A stretch of DNA of 64,000 nt from Toxoplasma gondii ME49 (Eukaryota; Apicomplexa; Conoidasida; Eucoccidiorida; Sarcocystidae). The translations under genes and the position numbers were made by a program. A model generated the notes under the pieces. It was not told the DNA's origin. It did not search any database and was given only the letters and a program-made list of their open reading frames with translations. Position 1 is the stretch's first letter; each line of letters opens with the position of its first letter. This document shows positions 23,498-35,600 of the stretch, one piece after another. Location of the stretch: contig NC_031478.1 in the NCBI RefSeq assembly GCF_000006565.2, positions 4,426,212-4,490,211 on the forward strand, read 5' to 3'.

Positions 23498-24868
23498 TTA
23501 GTCGGACTTCATCATGCCTCTCTTGCACGCGCGCTGGTTGCGCAAGAACTTCGGGCACATCTGTACCAGCACACACCACAAAAGACAACTGCCAGTTAGG
23601 CTCTGTTGGAAACTGTCACACCACTGACATTGAATAAACATGCGCGTACCCGAAAAAGCGAACACAAACATCGTTGACCGTGCGAATTCGTTTTACTCTT
23701 TGCCGCACGCACACCGTCAGACTGACGTGCAAAGTTTTCCACACCAGGTGGTTCAGTGTCCTCAGGAGAGGACTCGAAAGTTTGTCATCAGCGGGTGTCG
23801 TGATCAACTCAGGAACTTTTCTCCCCAACGCAACTGCGTGCACACCTTTTTACCACTTGCTTTTCTCCAAAACCGACTGTTTTACTACACACTACTTGGA
23901 AACGCCGGATATTTCGCCATCGGGAACACAGACATGTCGCTGACAATGGATCCGTGGCCAACTGACACACTTTCAGTATTAACTATAGGTATCTATCTTT
24001 GACGGGAAAAAGAAGTCTGTATAGTGAGCTGGTAAAAAAGAGCTACATTCTCCGTTTCAACAAGCTGACCGTGAATGCGTGACAGGTTTGTGCTGCGACG
24101 CTTTGCTCCCGAAAACTTTTGTCATAGATGTTGACTGGCCTTATGTTTTGGATAAAACGACGGGGAGCGGCGTAAAACTCCCGTGGGCACAAGACGCGAA
24201 TCAAGGAACTGCATTTGATAGCGATGCGCGGTGAATATTCCCTGATTGAGAATCACTTGCTTACCCCCTTGGTGGACATCTTTCTCTTCCTCTGAGGCTT
24301 CTTAATACCGTTACGGTGAGCCTTCTTGTTCTGCAAGCATCAATAATACACAAAGTATCAGAAAAAAGAAGCTATGAGCACATGGGGATGAAAGAGCTCG
24401 ACACTTTTAGGCGTGCTCTCCTGACCCTCTTCGACGACCGTTTCCACCGGGTCTCAGTATATCGCACCAGAGATCCTGGTTGAACGCAAAAAATTCGCAG
24501 AGATTAATCTCGTCGCCGCTGCACGCAGTGACTGGGGAGACGCCTTCTTGAAAGGGTAGACCTTTTAAGACCCCGATGAGAGAGAATTCCAGTCGCATGC
24601 AGCCGGCCACAAGGGGAACAGAGATCCTCTCGATGAAACATCGGCGTACAACTGGATGCAGAATTTGACACCCTTCACTTCGATCTGACAAGACGAATCG
24701 AACCATGGCAATCTACAGAAACCAATTCAATCCAATTTGGCGTTTCCTAGTACACCCCGCTGAAACACCAAACTTATTTTTTCCCTTGCTGCGGCAGTCG
24801 AGAAACGACGCAGAAATGCCTGTGTTTCGTACCTGGTTGTGGTTGGTGTGGTTCTTTGATTTCGCCAT
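23498..24868 (-). CDS. RPL29: Ribosomal protein eL29 (60S)
   Basis: A small basic protein of the large ribosomal subunit. Three exons join in phase 0: 24868-24833 (MAKSKNHTNHNQ), 24330-24265 (NKKAHRNGIKKPQRKRKMST and two more residues) and 23560-23498 (MCPKFLRNQRACKRGMMKSD plus stop), giving 54 residues. The MAKSKNHTxHNQ start, the KxHRNGIKKP core and the PKFLRNQR segment are diagnostic of eL29. At 54 residues it is close to the short forms seen in yeast and protists and lacks the long basic tail of the animal protein. Introns are 502 and 704 nt, so the gene is about 90% intron. The gene is too small per exon to appear as a long open frame. A TGCATGCA motif lies about 220 bp upstream. Confidence 0.93.
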
Positions 24869-25086
24869 TTTGCCGAGGGTTTGTTTGCAATCGACCACAA
24901 TCGAGAAAAGTACACAACAGAAAAGTTACCGAACGCCAGGCAACAGAGAAAAAGACGACGTAGGAACCCCACCTGCAATGCGATGGCGCTCAGGCGTAGT
25001 ACGCAGTGTGGCATATCGCATGGTCGTAGCTCTCCCTGCAGAGTTGTGTGGGGCTGTGCGAGGCGCTGCGGAATTTTTTCGAATTG

Positions 25087-25094
25087 TGCATGCA
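25087..25094 (-). promoter_or_regulatory. TGCATGCA motif upstream of eL29
   Basis: The palindrome TGCATGCA lies 219 bp before the eL29 start codon. It fits the [T/C]GCATGC[G/A] element reported as enriched in Toxoplasma ribosomal-protein promoters and resembling an ApiAP2 site. The word is also common elsewhere in this genome, so function here is inferred from position only. Confidence 0.45.
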
Positions 25095-26026
25095 AAGTGG
25101 CCCGACCGTCTCGCCAAGAAACTGGAACGGTTTTGCGCGTACTGCCTCTCGACCTACTCTAGGTCCGAGATAGCAAAGAAACAAACACATGCTCGAAAAA
25201 AGGTCTTCTGTGCACCACGTGAGGCGCGCTGCAGGCAATTTGTTCACCTACACCTACACTTGATCCAGGAGGAATTTAGCAATGGCGTGCAGAAGAGGGG
25301 GGAAGGCCGAAGGACTAGTAGATGCATGTTATGACGTTTACTTCAGGTATAAAGCAGATGACGTTCCTTCGTGATCATTTCGCGGCAAGATCTCTACTGT
25401 TTTGGATCCTTATACGTCTACCACCGCTGAGTTTGTATCGCTGTCGACGCCCGGAACAAAGAATCCGAGACAGAGTCTACTTGCCCAAATCAGACAGAAA
25501 CTGGTATCGCAGATTTTGAAAGTCTAAATAAAACAGAAAGGAGAGACGAAGGAAGGAGAGAAGAAAATGGAGACACAAGGGAATAAATGAATCCTGGAAA
25601 GGATGGGACTCCAGACGCTTTTTCTCCTTTCTGCAGGGATGCACCGGCATCTGACCATTTAGACACTAGTAGCGTTGGTTCACACGCTGGACTCCTGTTT
25701 CATGGGAGACTCAACAGCCACTACTTTACTGACGTATGCTCGCTACGTTGAGTCCTTGATTTACGGTTGAAGGGTCTGGATGTGTGATAAAAGACCGCTT
25801 TTCCAGATGTGCTCCGACGCGGTTTGTTTTCTACAGGTCGCGTGACAAGACACTTAAGTTCTTGACTAGGTTGCTCCCGGAAGAATGCTTGTTCCGAACC
25901 TGTACTTTTTAACTCAGTTAATTAGGATTAGGCTTGATATTCTGTTGTGACCGCTCACCACGCTCACTGTGGATAACATGAATCCCAACAAGTCACAGAT
26001 GATGGGTGGAATTACTTTTACTTTTC

Positions 26027-26251
26027 TCACTGCACGGTGTTTTGTGAAACTCTCCGACGGTGCTTCAAGAGCCACATTGGAAGACTGAATTCATCGCTCC
26101 GGGAACTCGACCGCAAAGGTGGCAGCGCAGACAGTTCGTTACGTTGATAAGTCCCCGTTACTTCTATGATCCCAGGATGGTTCAATAACTCACAGTTTAC
26201 CGAGGAGGTTAGCAGGAAGGATACTGCCAAAGTTAGTATCACGATATACAT
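26027..26251 (-). CDS. Possible small secreted protein or first exon (weak)
   Basis: An ATG-started frame of 74 residues begins with MYIVILTLAVSFLLTSSVNC, which has the basic shape of a cleavable signal peptide, and then becomes polar and Ser/Arg-rich. A strong donor-like GTGAGT sits immediately after the signal segment (within codons 20-21), so the segment may instead be exon 1 of a spliced secreted protein. I could not identify a convincing downstream exon. It is isolated from other genes and could be chance. Confidence 0.25.
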   Translation of the reverse strand: MYIVILTLAVSFLLTSSVNCELLNHPGIIEVTGTYQRNELSALPPLRSSSRSDEFSLPMWLLKHRRRVSQNTVQ

Positions 26252-29200
26252 GATCCGTGTTCGAAATCTTCAAATATACGCTTGCGACCTGGCACGCCAT
26301 CTGCTGCTTTCCTGCTGCCCTGGTTGCGGCTGGTGTGTGTACGTTTACAGCTTTCAGGGCAGTGCCTTGCAGCTTGTTGGGCAGAAAAGGTGCAGTCATG
26401 GGTTAACGAACACCGCCGTTTAGGTATGTGGCCTGTTCGGGGAACTGGCAATTTCACTGTGCCCAACAGGCAACGGACACCGAGATCAGGTGCTCGCGAA
26501 CGGGGTTCCGTGAGGAGTGTTTGCTTCTTTCGACTACCAGAAATCACTCGGTCGTATCGGCGTGGACGCCTCGAACCGCGTGTCGTTCGAGAGTAACGAT
26601 TTCGTTCAAAGTTTTCCCGCCTAGTGCAGTGATGATCCCTCGAATGTTTCTTCCGCTGGGGGCCCGTTCCTGCCGGGAGCGCGTCTCCGGCTAGGGAGCC
26701 TTGCTCGCAGCAATCAAGGCCTCTTGAAGCCTCGGAGCCCCGTCGCGGGTGTAGGGTGCCGAGTGTCTCGCCTCTCGCTTCTCTTTCGACGTTCCCTGGT
26801 GGACGACAGACCAGGGACAACTTCCATAGGTTTCTCTTCTCCCTTTCTCGTTTTTTTCCCCTGTCAGTTTAGGGGATGCACAGGCAGAGAGACGGTGGAA
26901 AGACGCATGCAAACGCGAGGCGCGAAGAAGACAGACAAAACATTCGTTCGCGAGCGAGGCATCGGAGACACTTGCGGGCACGGCAACGCCCCACAGGAGG
27001 CCATTCGCTTCGTCGTGGAAAGCCCTGGATCTCAGGACTGAGAAGCGGTTTCAGAAGAAAGAGCGAGGGGAAGAACAAGACGCGAGTCTCGTCTCATCAA
27101 AACAGAAATGGCCCTTGTCCCTCTGGAGAAGGCGGTGAAGACTGGAGAGACAGTTGGGATGTTTCTCAGAGCGCCTTTGTTTTCGGCCGATACGGCGGGA
27201 AGCAGAGCGCCCGCCGAAAAACGTTTTTCTTCGTCATTGTCTCACTCGCCGCGAACGCATGCAAATGCTAGAAAAAGGAGAAGAGACTTCTTCAAGCCAT
27301 CTCAGCAAGCGAGGAGACAAGAAAATCAAACGAACGCAGAGAATGAAGCGGGGGAGCTCGCCGTCTAGGCGAGTCTAGGTTCTCGCGTGGCCCTTCATAC
27401 TTCACAATTTCATTTACGTGAACAAAGAGTGCCTCATGCTTTTGCCGCGTGAAACACACTGGCTATTCAAGGCCGAGGCAGCTGAGAGAACGAACGACAC
27501 CCAGAAGACCGGAGGGAAAGCAACCGAGCACTTGGCACAGTTCGTTGTGAATCCAGGAGGAAAGCGAGAGAGAAGAGAGACAAAAACGACAAATATGAGA
27601 CAACAAGGGCAGAGAGGAAACAGAGAGAAGAAAACGCGAGGGAAGACAGAGAAAGAAGAGAGAGGAGCGAGAGAAGGAAGGGAGAGAAAGGAAAAAAACG
27701 AAGTCCCAGAAGAGAGGTATGACAGCAAGATAGACACCGCAGAAAAGGCGAAAAGTCCTACGGCAAACAACGCGACTTCTGGAGAGGTGCCTGGCAAAAC
27801 TTTTACAAAGTCACGGTTTCGCTCCAGCCCCGCGCAGACATTTTCGCAGGCACCTCGCCTGAACGGAGAGACCGTTCTCCTTCCCTCGGAAACTCCTTAA
27901 AACCCCTAAAGATCTTCGTGAGACCATGTATGGTTATTATCACATTATAAGTGTATATTGTCTCTACTGGTACGTATATAACTGGAGAGCTATGCACACC
28001 CTGAGTAAAAAAGAAGCCCAAGGTAGCACCGACAATAACATGACTGAAATGCTGCGGTGTGTGGCGTGCCGCTTCTTGATTCAAATCAGGGGCAAAGTCA
28101 ATCTGTTTCTGCGTCGTTGTGCAGCGCAAAAAATATTTCAAGTATCCAACAATGCTTTCGGCGCGCTCTCAGATCGCTCGCGCTCGACGTATTCGCTTAT
28201 TGAGGCGCTTTCCAGCAATAAAAAAATTCAGTTTTCAGAATTACGCACGAAGGTCGGACACTCACACCGTTGTTTACCGCTCGCTTCGTTCGCACAAAAA
28301 ATATTTGCACCAGAAAAACAAAAGAAATACAAATACGCGTAAATAAAAAAATGTCTGCGTGTGCATGTGTGTAGCGTAGATGAAGTAGAGAGAGAAAGGC
28401 CTAGTCATTCGAAAGAAAGGGCAAGTTAGACCAGAGGTGAAGACGCTAGACTGGGGCAAGTGCGTGTATCCTGAAAGGATGTACAAATATACGCACATAC
28501 ATGTATATACCTGCATATGTATAGCTGTACACACATGCACAAATGCAGAGACAGAAGCGTTTAAATATTCGACTAAAAGGCAGAAACAGACGAAGTAAAG
28601 AGGCCTACATAGATCCATGTAGATGTATTTTATGTGAATGAACAGACACACGTGGATGCTTTTGATAAATTTCAAGAGTTGACCCATTTTCTAGGAGACG
28701 CCCGGGCCAACAGCAGGCATGCAAGTGCATGCAATCTTGCAGTTTTTCTTGTTCTTTGATTCGTCGGGTCTTTTCTCGTTTTCGCCGCCTTTTTGAGTCT
28801 CCCGCAAAAAACATTGACGAGCGTGCATCGTCTCTGAATGTCTCCCTCGGGCTCTCTTATTCGGCCGTTTTCTAGAGTTACAATCTCCGCGTCACCCCGA
28901 CCTCCACACGGCGCCTCCAGAAATCCAAAATAACGCCGCGGTTTTCCTCTCCTCTCCAGCGCTTCTGCGCATCCACTCTCCGACGTTCAGAATGAAATAA
29001 ACCAAACAGCTCTCGCATGCAAAGAGAAAGACGGACTCTCCAAGACGGGGAGAGGAAGTCCCCCGGAGCAGAAAGAAAAAGAGGCAGAGGGGAGGAAGAA
29101 GAAATGACGGCACAGCGGGAGAAGGAGAAAGCGTGGAGACAGAGGCAGAGAAGAAGGGAGACAAGAAGACTGCGCTGAAGGACAGAAAGACGAAGAAAAC

Positions 29201-29262
29201 GAGTGAGGAGACGAGGAGAAAGAAGAGAAGGAGAAAAAGAGAAGAGGAGAGTAAGGGAAGCA

Positions 29263-29632
29263 TCAGCCGCCAGCGACGTCTTGAGATCGATCACTCATTC
29301 TCTCTACACTGCTGCACCGACTCGGGCCGTTGCCGACGGGGTCTGAGAGATCTGTCACGTTGGTACTTCCAGAGTCGCTTCCCCATTCGTCTGAGGTCAC
29401 ACGCATTCAATACACAGACACTTTACATATCCACCTCTATATTTAGATGCATGTACACTTTATGGAGTATTGCATCTGCCTCTGCTCTCGCTCTCTGTCA
29501 TGGTCTAAACATAGAGTTCTTTCTCTGTCTATGTAGACACAAAGCCACCGAAATGTCTTTCTCCATGCCCGTGCTGGGTTCCTACAAGAAATTCGGCTTC
29601 ATATCTACCTCTCTTCTCCCTCTGGACACACA

Positions 29633-29668
<36 letters not shown>

Positions 29669-32600
29669 CAAGCAAACATATGCACATCTACATGCGTAGA
29701 TTTATCCACAGAAGTATGACTTGGACTTTGTGTATATCTACAAATGCATATACGGTTCCAACGCTTGATGTATTGAGGAGAGAGCTTCCCGTTCATCAGG
29801 CGACGTTTGGATTTTTTTCGTTTCTGACCCAGATCGGAGCTTTCGTAGGACTGCGTCTCTCGGTCCTCGGAGTCGTCTTCGCTACTGCCGTCAGAGTCTG
29901 CCTCGGAGTACTCGGACTCCTCATCCGAAGACTGAAGAAACAGGAGGACTTCAGAGAACACCGTGTAGACGGAGAGAGGAAAGAGAACGGCAGAGCGACA
30001 GGAGCAACAGACAGAAGAAAAGAGACACCCACAGGGAGCGAGGGAGACGCAGGAAGAGACAGCACCTCAAGGAGCTGAAGAGAGACAACTGGGAGACGGA
30101 GAACGGGGGAAAGGGAACGCGCTTGGCATCTTCAGCTTCCCAGAAATCTCACTTCTTCGTAGGACAGTTCCATGTCACACCACCGAGTGTTGAGGGGGAC
30201 GAGTTCGGTGGGCGCGAACGGCGCCACGCGGCCGTCAAATGTGCGGCACCAGACGAGGCCTCCGCAAGCCTGAAACGCAATTCGAAGTTAAAGAAACATG
30301 TTCGAGTCGGAAAAGCGTATCAATCGAAAGGGGAACCAGGCAGGGGTTTTCGCGCGAGACAAACCGCATTTCTCAACGACCCTGCAAAACCAGACACGAA
30401 AGCGCAGTCTCCACTGACTCGTGGAAACCTGGAAACGCTCTCGCGACGCCCTCAGAGCATGAACAACCTAACCATTCTACACACAAAAATACCTAGACAC
30501 ACATACACCTGCAGAGATGCACACAAGAGACATCGATCTATCTATTTTTATCTACGTAAAAATATAAGAATACGCATGTAGTCGAACAAATTCACACATA
30601 CATTTATATATAATATATATGACTTTATTAACATGCACATGCAGAGATCCGAATCGATGTCTTTTCTTTGGACAGGTTCACTGAAGCCCAACTTACTGCA
30701 AGGACTTGGAGGTAAACTTTGTCTTTTTTTGCGTTTTCTCGTTGCTCCAAACTGGAGCTTTCGTCGTCTCTTCCCGATTTGCTCTCGCCTGCCAGACGCG
30801 CCGCGTCGTCTACAAGAAGTGCACAGTCTCCAGGGAAAAAGAGGAAGCGACTGAGAGGCGACAACTCTGCGAGAGGCACAGTCTCCATTCGCACGAGCTC
30901 CGCGACCTCGTCGGCCGTGTAGTCTTCTGAACAACGCAGAGGCAACCCACGAAAATCTGCTTTTCTCGTAGAACAAGAGATCTAAGTTGTCACAGACGAC
31001 CTCATAACTTTGGCGCGCATCGAAAAAGCGAGACACTTGTCCCTGACATACGTTCTCACAAAGCGCTTTCCCAGTCTGTCCAATAGTTATCGATCGCAGG
31101 GCGGCTGGAAGCCCCGTTATACTGCAGAAACCAGCTGGCTTCTCGTTCGTTCTCTACAACCGCACTAGCGGCTTGGATTCGCACCCCAGAGATCTACTTC
31201 TCAGCGCAAGAGGGTCGAAACCACATTGAAAACGAAAGGCTCCGCCTTGGAAAAACTAGAAAAACAAGTTGGCGCACCGTCTTAACCAGCACTTTCCTCC
31301 CGAGGGTACTGCCGGGTGTACATACAGTCAGGAAGGCCCTTTTCCATGGTCTCACGACTTTTTGGAGACACGGCTACTCATTGCTGTATCGCGTTTACTA
31401 GAATCTGGAAAAACGACTCAGGAGACACGTTGGCTTTGAGATTAACTTGCTGGACAAAGGTCGATGCCGCACTTCACATTATGAATGCCACTGCTCCCCG
31501 AATTTAAAGATGGAACAAAGAAGACTGAGAGACCCATTTTCACGAAGAATCACGAGACAAGACCCTACGCTGGGTTGCGATTTGAAGTTTGAGTAGCGTT
31601 CTAGATTTCAAATTGAAAGCTTTACTTTTCTCGAGAAGAAAACTGAGAAAAGCCGACTGTACCTGCAGTGGTTGTGTACAGCGCTCCCGCTGCGTCGTCT
31701 CGCGGAGGCTCCTGTCGGCCTCCACACCACATCTGAAGAAAACGCATGCGCTCAGGACGACGGAGACTCGGCATACATTCGGAAAATGTAGTTCATATCA
31801 ACGGATGCTCTCAAATACGAATCACTTACAGACATCCACACGCGTATACAAGCATACCTAGGTGTCCATACAACCACACACAAATAGATACATATACATA
31901 TCTCTGTGCTTCTATGTATGGATGTATTTATGTAAGTGATGACGTACTTTCATGTGAGCAGGCACACACTGAACAATTATGTGGATCTGAATCTAGTCAG
32001 AAAAGGTCCTCCAGTTTTAAAAAGCACTTGCGCTCGGGACCTGCCTTGGTCGTTCCTTTCGTCATTTGCGCCTGGCTCAGTTTTTCTTCGTCCAGGGTGT
32101 TCAACGAAGTTCCGCAGTCAGGGGAGTCTTTTGGTTTCGTTCTGCTCTCACGTTAAACTACCTGAAACCTGCAGAGACTCGAGACTCGAAACACTCACGG
32201 CAATGCCGAAGCGCGCCAGCTGACGCTCGGTGACCCTCGCCAGATCCTTTCCACTCCTCTCCTCGTCGGTCTCGGCCATTTTCTCCCGCAAACGCCGCGC
32301 GCGGTCTGAAAACATGTTTCCACGGATTCAGTGCCTTTGCGTTCGACGAATTCACAGCGGCACAACAGATAGCCTCTCTGGAAGCCCTTCTCTCTGCGTT
32401 CGCTTCTGAGAGCCGCGACCACACTCGCGATATACCAACACACATACTCACACATTTATGGAGATGTGCATGTGTACAGTTACGCCGAATAAATAAATAA
32501 ATATATATATATATATATATGGGCACGTAGCCCTGCAGTGAGCTGTACTTCGATGTCGGTAAACATCTACTCATAAAGACATCCTTTTTTTTTCTCCGTC

Positions 32601-35600
32601 ATTTCCGTGAGACTAGGTGCACAAGACAAAACTACGTAGACAAGGAGACGGTGACTTCCTTGCCTTGTACGCAAATGCGGAGGACGATGCCTGAGTTCGC
32701 TGGGTGTCTCTGTGCGGACGAGCCCCGTCCGCGGACCCTGTCAAGTGTGTACATACACAACATACACTTTGCGTCTCCATGGCCTCGATCCCCGCGCCCT
32801 TCCCTGCCTCTTTCCGACCTGAAAGCGCATCGTCATTCGGCGCTTTTCCCCCTCGGCCTCACCAAAGAAGGCTTGCGGATCTGCGAGCCAGGCGACCGTC
32901 GCTTGTTTCTCTTTTGAATCGACGCGGACGACTACACCAACCTCCCGCGCCTCTCGGCCCCGCGCGCGGTTCAACGCGGCCAGCGCGGCCTCGCCTCTGA
33001 GCGCCATCACGCAGTTAAGAACGCCCTGCATCTGCGCAGTGTCCAGAGCCCAGGATCCGTCTCCCGCTGCGCTTGGGCTCGCCATGCGCACAAACTCGAC
33101 CAACTGAAAAAGTTCTCTTCGCCACTCGCCGCTCTCCATCCGACCCACCAGCGCATGAAGCCGCGCCGGCGCCTCTGCCTCGGGAGAACGCGAACGCCGA
33201 ACAACTGCGCGTGGACAGCTCGAAGAAGCATCCGAGCTTCCGTCAGAGCTGTGTCGACTCCAGGTGGGGTTCGCCTTCTGTGCCGACTCGGCGTTCGCTT
33301 CCGAACGCGCAGAAGGCTCTGGCGTTCCACGCGGCTCGGCGCCTGCGTCGCCGCTGCCCTCAGCGCGGGGATCTCGACGTTCCTCGCCTTCGTCGCTGAC
33401 GGGAACACTGCGGAGAACAGGCACTCTCTTGTAGATCGGCAAGCCCAAGTTCGCGGGGCCGACGGCGTCTTGGAGACACTGGAAAAGCTCCTGCAAGTGA
33501 CCGACCGCGTCCCTGACACTCGCGCCAGTGACGAGGCCAGGCCCGAGTCCACACGGCAGCCGCGCCTCTCGAATTCCGAGAGGCTCTTGCCTCGCAGAGC
33601 CATTCGCCTCCGACTCTGCGCTGCCTTCCTCGCTTCCGCAGTCTTCCCAAGCGTCTTCGTCGCTGCTGACGCCGCCTCCCTGCTCTACACTCGCGTCTCC
33701 TCTCTCATTCGCTCTGTCTCCGTTCTCTCCCCTTTCCTGGCCTGGCTGCTCTGGGTTGTGTTCCTCGGCAGCCGGTCGAGTCTCCGCGACGTCTGTCTCG
33801 CGAGGAGGCTGACCTGTCTCCCGGTCGCCCTGTCTCAGCTCGCCGTCGCGTCCTCTCCTCTCGCGTCGCCTTCCAGCTGGAAATCCCCCTCTTCTCTCCT
33901 GCCCCCGTTCTCTCTGTTCGCGTTCTCCTCTCTCGCCTGCTCTTTCCGACCCTCTGTCCGTTGCTCGGTCTCCAGCTCGCTCTGCGCCTCTGTCACTTCG
34001 GTGCGCTCTGTCGCGGCTGTGCGAGTCGAACGGAGACACCTCGAGAGGGGTGCGGCCCAAATACTCGGCGATTCCTATTTCCCGAGAAACTTTCGAGAGC
34101 GCGCGAACGACTTCCACCGCCTTCAGTTCGTCGGGGACCGAAGTGTGGGGACCCAGTTCGGTGTCTCCGAAGTACGGCGCGTTCCACCAGGCGGGGCCTG
34201 CGGCGCGGGCGCGAGTCTCCGCAGCCTCCTCCTCGCGCGCGGCACTCTCGAGATCGTCCTGCGTAAATTTCTTCGTCACAAACATGTGCGGGAGAATCGC
34301 CAGACCCACCACAAACTCCGAGTGAGCGAGCGGGACTCGGTCCACGTTCACCGGCGTCAGCGCGCGACCTGCTTCCTGACTCACCCTCCCATCTTCCCAC
34401 AGAACGCAGCAGCGAGTCGAGACGCTCTCGACGACGCCCAAACGATACAGAGGATCCTCAGGAGAAGCCGAGGAAGAACAGGAGAGAGAAGAGGAGGAAG
34501 AAGAAGCGGGAGAAGAAGAGGACGAAGAGGAGCTGTTTGTAATAAGAGTCGGATTCGATACCGAGTGTGGATCTTCAGAAACGGTTTCTGCTGCGTCGAG
34601 AGCGGAGCGTTTGAGTTCCGGAGAAACACCGGCCTCGGAGGAAGGTAAAACAGATTGAAAAACGCATGGGGCTAAAGATGCATTTACAGCAGATATGTTG
34701 ACCGAAGATCCATTTGACGAAGAAGCGTTCAGAGAAGACGCGTTTGGAGGAGAGGAGTGTACAGCAGAAGCGTTTAGAGACGAACCGTTTAGAGGTGGAT
34801 TCACAGCAGCAAGAAGGGAGGCAGTCGGATTGTGGCGAATGTTGACGTAGACAGGTTGCCCGAGACGGAGGACGAATTGCTGAAGGGGAAGAAGTTCAGA
34901 GCAGTCATGTTCAGTCGCTTGCGAAGCGAGGGGTTGAGAAGGCGGTGCAGAGGACCAGGTTTCGCTGTCCTCCAGAAGCCAGTTCACCTTGACTCTGCGG
35001 ACGGCGAAGCTCTTCACTACACCTGCCGAAAACCGAAGAAAAACGAGTCTTTCGATGAAAAAGAGCCCACAAACGCACCTTTCTCTCCTCTCCAACATAA
35101 TGCTCCTTCACTGACCTCTTGCTTGTCGCCCCGAACATCCTCACCTCACACTCAGGTTCCCTCTCTCACCGTTCTGTCTCTGTTCTTTGTTCCCCGACCC
35201 CCGCTGTCTCTCCATTCATTCTCTCCATTCCCTTCTATCTCTCGGCTTCCTGTCCTCAACCTTTAAAACGTTGTCTCTTCCCTCGCTCCTCGGCCGCTGG
35301 TCTGGCTGCTTCGTATGCGTTTTTTTCACCTTTCTTCTGCTCTGTTTGCTCTTTTCTTCTTCCTTTCGCGTCTTGTTAGCTCTCGGCCTACCGCGACAGA
35401 GACGGTGGGCCTCCACCGTGTCTTCTTCGGCCTCTCCCGCGCGCTCGCGTCGCTCCTGGCGCGTCTGCAGCTGCTCCTGGAAGTCGCGAAGCCACTCGCC
35501 TGTCACGTAAATTCGCTGCGACGGGAACAGCCCGTACGCCTCCGTCGGATATCCCTGCCGCGGGTCTGGCCGCACCCCTTCCATCCTGCGACAGAGAGAA

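Larger units (their letters stand above)
24869..29262. other. Gene-poor 4.4-kb interval
   Basis: The interval runs from the eL29 promoter to the 3' end of the UBE2O-like gene. Open frames here are short or built from purine-rich low-complexity DNA (27550-27710 on the + strand; 29030-29260). No conserved domain is visible. One short frame with a possible signal peptide is listed separately at 26027-26251. I could not find E2-type motifs on the - strand, although this would be the natural place for a missing C-terminal UBE2O domain. Confidence 0.45.

Noticed and set aside
24705..25334. + strand frame of 209 codons
   Set aside because: It runs antisense through eL29 exon 1 and promoter and shows no motif; I regard it as chance.
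27418..27900. + strand frame of 160 codons rich in Lys, Glu and Arg
   Set aside because: It consists of purine-rich low-complexity DNA with no domain or splice support.
30960..31090. Possible extra UBE2O-like exon reading QSYEVVCDNLDLLFYEK
   Set aside because: It would need an intron of about 20 nt to join the well-supported frame starting EDYTADEVAEL, so it is not used in the model.
33155..34648. Long + strand open frame of 497 codons
   Set aside because: It is antisense to exon 5 of the UBE2O-like gene, whose SH3-like motifs are clear on the - strand. GC- and Arg-rich antisense frames of this size are common shadows here.
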